This document shows positions 6,707 to 11,755 of a stretch of 13,051 bases of DNA, piece after piece (the first letter of the stretch is position 1; the number at the start of each line of letters is the position of its first letter). The stretch comes from Desulfobacterales bacterium (GTDB lineage: Bacteria > Desulfobacterota > Desulfobacteria > Desulfobacterales > Desulfosalsimonadaceae): contig JAGTVF010000240.1 of NCBI GenBank assembly GCA_018224315.1, positions 1-13,051 of the forward strand, written 5' to 3'. Both the position numbers and the translations under genes were made by a program. The notes beneath the pieces are model-generated. The model was not told the origin of the DNA. It ran no database searches and saw nothing but the letters and a program-made list of their open reading frames with translations.

Positions 6707-7846
6707 ATGACGGAAAAAAAAAGCACCAGCCGGAAAACCAAATCCGGTGCGGCAAAAAAAGCCACCAGCGGCACAGGGACCAAAAAATCTGCTGGCAGGA
6801 AAAAAACAGCCACCAGGAAAAAAACAGGCGCAGACAGTCAGAAAAAGACCCGGACCCGGCGTTCAAAGACACAGAAAACCCAGGCTTGGGGCCTGAAATG
6901 GGATCTTCTGGTCTTTGTGGCCATTGTGGCCATGGTGGCGGCCACTGCCGCCTATTACCGGTTTGAACTCAGGCCGGATCAAACTAAAGGCGCTGGGGTG
7001 GAGTCCACCCGGGCGGCGCGCGCCCCGGAGCCGGTCAAGGTGCTCCACCCCCAGACGGTCAAGGAGGATAGGGTCCCGGATTTTGAAGTATTTCCCCCCG
7101 AACCGGACTCTGCTCCGGCCGTGGAGCCGGAGCAGGCCCCGGTTGCGCCGCCCTCTGCCCAGAGCCCGGACCGGCGGCCCATGGTGGCCATTATCATTGA
7201 TGATATGGGCTATGAAATGGAAATGGCCGAAAACTTTTTGTCCCTTGACTGTTCTTTGACCTATTCTGTTCTGCCCCAAAGTCCGTTTCAGCGCGAGATT
7301 GCCGAAAGCGCACACAACAAGGGGTGCCAGGTCATGCTCCATCTGCCCATGGAGCCCCAAGAATATCCGGAGGTGGATCCGGGTCCGGGGGCCCTGCTGA
7401 CCGGAATGTCAACAGATGAGCGCATCGGGCTGTTAAAGTCCCACCTCAATGCGGTTCCCCATATTTCAGGCGTTAACAATCACATGGGATCGAAAATGAG
7501 TGCGGATTCGGCCCAGATGAATCAGGTGTTGTCGATTGTTAAAAAATACCGGCTGTTTTACATTGACAGCCTCACCGCAGCAGACAGCCGGTCTGGTTCC
7601 TCTGCCCGGTTGTTTCAGGTGCCCTTTGCCAGACGCGATGTTTTTCTTGATCATGTGCCTGAGGCTGATTTTATCCGGGGTCAGCTTGATCGGCTGGTGG
7701 CTCTTGCCCGTAAAAATGGGAAGGCTGTGGGCATCGGGCACCCCTATCCGGAAACCTACCAGGTTTTGTCCGAAAAACTGCCGGAAATCAAAAAGCAGGT
7801 CCGGCTGGTGCCGGCTTCGGAAATCGTTTCCGGGCGGGATTCCTGA
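6707..7846 (+). CDS. yibQ: Divergent polysaccharide deacetylase (YibQ family) with lysine-rich N-terminal tail
   Basis: The C-terminal part (about 158-379) is a divergent polysaccharide deacetylase of the NodB-like fold. It has Asp165-Asp166 in IIIDDMGYE, HLPMEP, His259 in NNHMGSKM, and a late GHPYPET. The family's substrate and catalytic activity are uncertain. Ahead of it lie a strongly basic tail (22 Lys/Arg among residues 1-57, against two acidic), a single membrane helix (about 66-84) and a Pro/Glu-rich linker (about 85-155). The positive tail should stay in the cytoplasm with the enzyme domain in the periplasm. YibQ genes commonly sit beside envC, as here. The ATG at 6707 has only a distant GGAAG upstream, so its start is less certain. 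The tail is encoded through five A-tracts of 6-9 bases. Confidence 0.88.
   Translation: MTEKKSTSRKTKSGAAKKATSGTGTKKSAGRKKTATRKKTGADSQKKTRTRRSKTQKTQAWGLKWDLLVFVAIVAMVAATAAYYRFELRPDQTKGAGVESTRAARAPEPVKVLHPQTVKEDRVPDFEVFPPEPDSAPAVEPEQAPVAPPSAQSPDRRPMVAIIIDDMGYEMEMAENFLSLDCSLTYSVLPQSPFQREIAESAHNKGCQVMLHLPMEPQEYPEVDPGPGALLTGMSTDERIGLLKSHLNAVPHISGVNNHMGSKMSADSAQMNQVLSIVKKYRLFYIDSLTAADSRSGSSARLFQVPFARRDVFLDHVPEADFIRGQLDRLVALARKNGKAVGIGHPYPETYQVLSEKLPEIKKQVRLVPASEIVSGRDS
6796..6827 (+). repeat. Tandem 18-base repeat in the lysine tail of yibQ
   Basis: CAGGAAAAAAACAG occurs at 6796-6809 and again at 6814-6827, a period of 18 bases. It encodes RKKTAT and RKKTGA in succession. Each copy carries an A7 tract. 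The repeat suggests that the basic tail grew by short duplications. Confidence 0.7.
7110..7135 (+). repeat. Perfect 10-bp inverted repeat in the yibQ linker
   Basis: CTGCTCCGGC (7110-7119) and GCCGGAGCAG (7126-7135) are exact reverse complements around a 6-base loop. They lie in the Pro/Glu-rich linker region of yibQ. No T-tract follows. The low-complexity PAVEPEQAP coding may produce it by chance. Confidence 0.5.
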
Positions 7847-7868
7847 AAACCGTTTGCGAAGCTCTGAT

Positions 7869-8789
7869 TTAAGCCAGTTTTGCGGCTATGGCCACCCAGC
7901 CGTCTTCATTGAGCACTTCGAGTATGGTAAACCCCTGTTGTTGAAGAGCGCCAATAATCATATCCCGGTTTTCCTCGATAATCCCGGAGGTGATAAAAAT
8001 TTTTTCCCCGGTGAGCAGTACCGGAATGTCGGGGATCATGGGCAGGATGGTCTGGGTCAGGATGTTGGCCACCACCAGGTCAAAACCGCCTTGGGTGTCT
8101 GCCACCAGATCCCCGGTGCGAAGGCAAAAGCAGTCTTTGCAGACCCGGTTTGCCAGCAGATTCTGTTCGGCAACATCCACGGCCACGGGATCACAATCGA
8201 TGCCTGTAAGCTGCGCTGCCCCCAGTTTGGCCGCAGCCACCAGCAGAATTCCCGAACCGGTACCCACGTCCAGCACCCGGGCGCCGGGCCGCAGGTGGCC
8301 TTCGATTAGGCGCATGCACAGGGCTGTTGTGGGATGGGTTCCAGTGCCAAAGGCCATTCCCGGATCAAGTTCAATGACGATATCCTGGTCGCCGGCCTGG
8401 AACGCCCGCCAGGAAGGTTTGACCACCAGGCGGCCGGAGATGCGCACCGGGTGAAAATGGGCTTTCCAGGATTCGGCCCAGTCCTGCTCATCCACGTCGC
8501 TGTAATGGGTCGAGCATGCGTGCGCAACAGGTGCCGGCAGACGGCAAAGGGCGTCTTCCAGCTTACGGCGGTTTTGTTCCAATTGATCATCGGCTCTGAA
8601 AAAGCCGATTACGGCATTTTCCCGCGGCCGTGGCAGTGCATCATCAGCCCAGTCCAGTTCCGGGTCTGCATCCGGGCTTTCCACGATAACCCCCTGCAGG
8701 CCCAGCTCGCAGAAGATGTCGGTTATCATGGCAGCCGCGGACTCGGGATCTGACGACTCAAATGCTACGCGGGTTTGAATCCATTTCAT
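7869..8789 (-). CDS. prmA: Ribosomal protein L11 methyltransferase
   Basis: PrmA methylates ribosomal protein L11 using S-adenosylmethionine. The 306-residue length fits the family. The N-terminal substrate-recognition domain is followed by WAESWKAHFHPVRI, then DPGMAFGTGTHPTT. The SAM-binding motif VLDVGTGSGILLVAAAKLGA and the catalytic-loop motif VANIL come next. The reading frame runs further upstream to 9104, but that part is antisense to pcm and unlike PrmA. The ATG at 8789 gives the expected MKWIQTRVAF start, although its ribosome site is weak. The gene ends 22 bases from the end of convergent yibQ, with no visible terminator between them. Upstream it is divergent from pcm. Confidence 0.95.
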   Translation of the reverse strand: MKWIQTRVAFESSDPESAAAMITDIFCELGLQGVIVESPDADPELDWADDALPRPRENAVIGFFRADDQLEQNRRKLEDALCRLPAPVAHACSTHYSDVDEQDWAESWKAHFHPVRISGRLVVKPSWRAFQAGDQDIVIELDPGMAFGTGTHPTTALCMRLIEGHLRPGARVLDVGTGSGILLVAAAKLGAAQLTGIDCDPVAVDVAEQNLLANRVCKDCFCLRTGDLVADTQGGFDLVVANILTQTILPMIPDIPVLLTGEKIFITSGIIEENRDMIIGALQQQGFTILEVLNEDGWVAIAAKLA

Positions 8790-8900
8790 TTTTATACCGC
8801 TTTTTCTGGTTGGTGTTTGTATCGGGTTTTGCAATACGCCGGCGCAGTTTAAATCACAAGACTTTTTTATCCCTTTGCCCCCGCTGGTGCGGTTAACTGC

Positions 8901-8927
8901 TTGACGGGGCCCGGGGAAATTGATAAT
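8901..8927 (+). promoter_or_regulatory. Candidate promoter for pcm-popT
   Basis: TTGACG (8901-8906) and GATAAT (8922-8927) resemble -35 and -10 boxes, with a short 15-base spacer. Transcription would start near 8934, only about 6 bases before the chosen pcm ATG. The element lies in the 150-base gap between divergent prmA and pcm, where promoters for both are expected. I see no convincing prmA promoter there. Confidence 0.3.
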
Positions 8928-8939
8928 TGTCGATGTATT

Positions 8940-9599
8940 ATGGAAGGTGACTCCCGACGATATCAGCGCCAGCGCGAAGCCATGGTCAAAAACCAGATCG
9001 AAACCCGTGGGGTGAGCGATCCCGGGACCCTTGCGGCCATGCGACGGGTCCCCCGTCACCTGTTTGTCAGCGAAGCCCTCATGGACCAGGCTTACAATGA
9101 TCATCCCCTGCCCATCGGCGAGCAGCAGACCATTTCACAGCCCTATATCGTGGCCATGATGACCGAAGCCCTGCAGCTCAATCAAGACGACCGGGTCCTG
9201 GAAATCGGCACGGGTTCGGGCTACCAGGCGGCTGTGCTGGCCGAAATTGCCTACCGGGTCTATACCATTGAACGCAACCGGGCCCTGTATGAAAGCGCCC
9301 GCAAAATGTTTGAAGGCCTTGGATACTACAACATCATCGCCCGTTATTCCGATGGCACCATCGGATGGCGGGAGGAAAGCCCGTTTGATGCCATCATGGT
9401 AACAGCCGGTGCCCCTGAAATTCCCAAGCCCCTGGTGGACCAGCTGGCCATGGGCGGGCGCATGGTGATTCCCGTAGGATCATCCCTTTCCCAGAAAATG
9501 ATCAAGGTTGTCAAGGAAGACCAGGGCCTGCATCAGAGCGAACTGGGCGGATGCCGGTTTGTTCGGCTTGTGGGCCAATACGGGTGGAGAGACGCTTGA
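8940..9599 (+). CDS. pcm: Protein-L-isoaspartate O-methyltransferase
   Basis: Pcm methylates L-isoaspartyl residues in aged proteins so that they can revert to aspartate, a cytoplasmic repair reaction. The protein (219 residues from ATG 8940) has the family signature LPIGEQQTISQPYIVAMMTE. The SAM-binding motif VLEIGTGSGYQAAVLA and the later FDAIMVTAGAPEIP are present, and the C-terminal VRLVGQYGW is typical. Starts are ambiguous. TTG at 8901 overlaps the candidate -35 box and ATG 8982 gives MVKNQIETRG. ATG 8940 gives the RYQRQREAMVKNQI helix often seen in the family. None has a good Shine-Dalgarno sequence. The stop codon overlaps a TTG start of popT. Confidence 0.93.
   Translation: MEGDSRRYQRQREAMVKNQIETRGVSDPGTLAAMRRVPRHLFVSEALMDQAYNDHPLPIGEQQTISQPYIVAMMTEALQLNQDDRVLEIGTGSGYQAAVLAEIAYRVYTIERNRALYESARKMFEGLGYYNIIARYSDGTIGWREESPFDAIMVTAGAPEIPKPLVDQLAMGGRMVIPVGSSLSQKMIKVVKEDQGLHQSELGGCRFVRLVGQYGWRDA
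9583..9589 (+). promoter_or_regulatory. Ribosome binding site supporting a TTG start of popT
   Basis: The region around 9583-9589 reads GGTGGAG and lies about 6-8 bases before the TTG at 9596. That TTG overlaps the pcm stop as TTGA. The site decides between the coupled TTG start and the internal ATG at 9638, whose GGAA is weaker. Confidence 0.5.
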
Positions 9600-10627
9600 G
9601 TTCAGGTCCCCGCGCCAAAACCTGGAAATCCGTGTTCATGGACCCGCCCGGACCCCGTTCCAAAGGCGCTGCCGTTTTTCTGGCGGTCAAGGGCGCATGC
9701 ATGGGGGCGGCCGATACCGTGCCCGGGGTTTCCGGCGGCACCATTGCCCTGATCACCGGCATTTACCAGGACCTGCTGGCTGCGGTCAAATCCGTTGACG
9801 CCCGCGCCATACATCGTCTGCTTGTTTTGGATATCAAGGGTGCTTTGGCCGGGGTGCACCTTCGCTTTCTTTTAAGCCTGTTTTGCGGCATCGGCATTGC
9901 AGTGTTCAGCCTGGCCCGGGTGATGAACTATCTGCTGGCCCATCATCCCGTGCCCACCTGGAGTCTTTTTTTCGGACTGATCGCCGCTTCGATCTGGGCG
10001 GTGGGGCGCCGGGTGACTGCATGGTCTGCAGGGCCGGCCGCGGGGTTTTGCGCCGGGGCTGCAGCCGCGGGGTACGTTGTGGGCCTGGTGCCGGCACAAA
10101 CCCCTGAAACCATATGGTTCGTGTTTCTATCCGGGATGGTGGCCGTCTGCGCCATGATCCTGCCCGGGTTGAGCGGTGCGTTTATCCTGTTGATTCTCGG
10201 CAAGTATGAATATGTCCTGGGCCTGGTGGAAAATCCCTTTATCCCGGCAAACCTGGGCATGCTCGCGGTACTGGCCGCGGGATGCGCTGTTGGGCTGGCC
10301 GGGTTTGCCAGGCTGCTTAAATACGTGCTCGACACCTGGCCTGATCTGGCCATCGCCTCTCTGACGGGTCTGATGCTGGGCTCCATGAGAAAAATATGGC
10401 CCTGGAAAGAACCCGGGGTCACAGAGCAGATCCACGGCAAGCTGGTGGTGATCACGGAAAGAAATGTCTGGCCGGAACCGGTGTTTTCCGAGCTGATGAT
10501 GCCTCTGCTTTTGATGGCAGCCGGCTTTGGCGCCGTGGTGGCCATGGAGCGGATCTCACGTCGGTGGTCTCCGGCGAATCACACGATTGCATCCGTATCT
10601 TCAGAATCGCCCCCCAGGGAACAATGA
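9596..10627 (+). CDS. popT: Polyprenyl-phosphate transporter, DUF368/PopT family
   Basis: DUF368 proteins (PopT) are membrane transporters that return undecaprenyl phosphate to the inner face of the membrane for new rounds of wall and polymer synthesis. The protein shows the defining motif GACMGAADTVPGVSGGTIA near the N-terminus and a second, related half-motif AMILPGLSGAFILLILGKYEY. The rest is mostly hydrophobic, with about eight or nine membrane segments. This internal resemblance of two PG(V/L)SG re-entrant motifs is typical of the family. From TTG 9596 it has 343 residues; from ATG 9638 it would have 329, closer to a standard N-terminus. The TTG is favoured by a good ribosome site and by the overlap with pcm. 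The 3' end overlaps convergent coaD by 49 bases. Confidence 0.88.
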   Translation: MSSGPRAKTWKSVFMDPPGPRSKGAAVFLAVKGACMGAADTVPGVSGGTIALITGIYQDLLAAVKSVDARAIHRLLVLDIKGALAGVHLRFLLSLFCGIGIAVFSLARVMNYLLAHHPVPTWSLFFGLIAASIWAVGRRVTAWSAGPAAGFCAGAAAAGYVVGLVPAQTPETIWFVFLSGMVAVCAMILPGLSGAFILLILGKYEYVLGLVENPFIPANLGMLAVLAAGCAVGLAGFARLLKYVLDTWPDLAIASLTGLMLGSMRKIWPWKEPGVTEQIHGKLVVITERNVWPEPVFSELMMPLLLMAAGFGAVVAMERISRRWSPANHTIASVSSESPPREQ

Positions 10628-11100
10628 AATCGCTGCTCCAGTTTTTCCTGCACCACCGGCGGGACCATGCTTTCGATATTGCCCCCGAACTTGGCCGCTT
10701 CTTTGATAATGGACGAACTGGTGAAAATCCAGCGCAATCCGGTCATCAGAAACACGGTCTGCACCTCCCGGTTGAGCCGCCGGTTCATCAGGGCCATCTG
10801 AAATTCGTATTCAAAATCCGATACAGCCCGCATACCCCGCAAAATGGCATGCGCATTGCGTTGCTTGGCGTAATCCACCAGCAGGCCGTCGTAAGAGGCG
10901 ATTTCCACGTTTGAAAACCCGGCAAGGGAACGCGTGAGCAGATCCATGCGCTCGTCCACGGAGAAAAGCAGTTTTTTTGCCGGGTTTTCCAGTATGGTGA
11001 TAATCAGGCGGTCAAAGATTTTCAGGCCCCGCTCAATGATATCCAGGTGACCGTTGGTGACCGGGTCAAATGATCCCGGGTAGATGGCGATTTTTTCCAT
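10579..11100 (-). CDS. coaD: Phosphopantetheine adenylyltransferase
   Basis: CoaD transfers AMP from ATP to 4'-phosphopantetheine, the penultimate step of coenzyme A synthesis. The 173-residue protein starts with the nucleotidyltransferase signature AIYPGSFDPVTNGH, where Thr15-Asn16-Gly17-His18 is the T/HxGH site. It contains ILRGMRAVSDFEYEFQMALMNRRL and the second ATP-site motif FTSSSIIKE. It is about 10 residues longer than most CoaD proteins because of a polar tail (SLGGDSEDTDAIV). That tail is the part encoded in the 49-base overlap with popT. ATG 11100 is preceded by AGGA about 8 bases away; TTG at 11106 is too close to that site. rsmD lies 61 bases upstream, a pairing common in bacteria. 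Confidence 0.96.
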   Translation of the reverse strand: MEKIAIYPGSFDPVTNGHLDIIERGLKIFDRLIITILENPAKKLLFSVDERMDLLTRSLAGFSNVEIASYDGLLVDYAKQRNAHAILRGMRAVSDFEYEFQMALMNRRLNREVQTVFLMTGLRWIFTSSSIIKEAAKFGGNIESMVPPVVQEKLEQRFHCSLGGDSEDTDAIV

Positions 11101-11161
11101 AATCAATGTCCTGACGGCTTTGGCGTGTTGAGAAATAAAGTTTTTCCGATCATTGCTTGGG

Positions 11162-11755
11162 TCATTGTCCCGGATCTGGCCCGGTATCTGCTTTCCGGGT
11201 TGCTACCATATTTGACAGAAAGCTGACAATGGTTTTTCCGTATTTGCGCTGATCGGTGCATTGCAGGCCGAAAAGATCACCGGGAAGGGGATCTGCAGCC
11301 GCATGCTCGATGATCACAAGGGCCGCCGGCGCCAAAATGTCGCCGGCGGCCAGGTTTTTTATGGCCGGCTCCAGGGCCCCGGCGTTGTACGGGGGATCCA
11401 GAAACACCAGGTCAAAGAAAAGCCCGGTTGAAGACAAAAAGCCCGGATCCTGCAAAATGTTTCGGCACAGCACCCGGGACTGCTGCTCTGCCCGGCAGGC
11501 GGCCACGTTTTTTTCGATTGTGGCCACAGCCCTGCGGTCGGATTCCACAAATACCGCATACCCGGCCCCCCGGCTCAGGGCTTCCAGGCCAAAGGCCCCG
11601 GTTCCGGCAAACAGGTCCGCCACCCTGGCGCCGCGGACACGCCCGGCGCAGATGTTGAATACGGCTTCCCGCACTTTTCCCGAAGTGGGCCTTGTGGTGC
11701 GGTCCGGGAGGGAAAACAGGTTTCTGCCCCTGTTTTTTCCGGCAATGATTTTCAT
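11162..11755 (-). CDS. rsmD: 16S rRNA (guanine(966)-N2)-methyltransferase
   Basis: RsmD methylates G966 of 16S rRNA on the assembled small subunit. The 197-residue protein opens with the typical MKIIAGKNRGRNL and RPTSGKVREAVFNI. The SAM-binding motif VADLFAGTGAFGLEALSRGA (about 45-64) and the N2-guanine methyltransferase motif DPPY (Asp120-Tyr123) follow. The C-terminal YGKTIVSFL is also typical. Its ATG overlaps the stop of the upstream regulator gene as ATGA, so translation of the two is probably coupled. An 11-bp inverted repeat followed by T6 on the plus strand lies inside the gene. Confidence 0.96.
   Translation of the reverse strand: MKIIAGKNRGRNLFSLPDRTTRPTSGKVREAVFNICAGRVRGARVADLFAGTGAFGLEALSRGAGYAVFVESDRRAVATIEKNVAACRAEQQSRVLCRNILQDPGFLSSTGLFFDLVFLDPPYNAGALEPAIKNLAAGDILAPAALVIIEHAAADPLPGDLFGLQCTDQRKYGKTIVSFLSNMVATRKADTGPDPGQ
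11321..11360 (+). terminator. Intrinsic terminator-like hairpin, antisense within rsmD
   Basis: GGCCGCCGGCG (11321-11331) and CGCCGGCGGCC (11341-11351) form a perfect 11-bp GC-only stem with a 9-base loop. AGGTTTTTT follows directly on the plus strand. This is the best terminator-like structure in the window, and it points in the direction of popT transcription, about 700 bases past the popT stop. On the minus strand no T-tract follows, so it should not stop rsmD transcription. Its bases also encode AAGDILAPAA of RsmD, so coincidence is possible. Confidence 0.5.

Noticed and set aside
6646..6966. 106-residue reading frame overlapping the start of yibQ
   Set aside because: It is the -1 frame of the Lys-rich region and starts at the ctpA stop. 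It matters only if A-tract slippage occurs, so it is not listed as a gene.
8862..8872. T6 run between prmA and pcm as a terminator
   Set aside because: No GC-rich inverted repeat precedes it, and no plus-strand gene ends there.
9023..9052. GGGACCC/GGGTCCC inverted repeat in pcm
   Set aside because: A 7-bp stem with a 15-base loop is expected by chance in GC-rich coding sequence.
8790..9104. Upstream extension of the prmA reading frame
   Set aside because: This part is antisense to pcm and adds a segment unlike any PrmA N-terminus; ATG 8789 gives the normal start and length.
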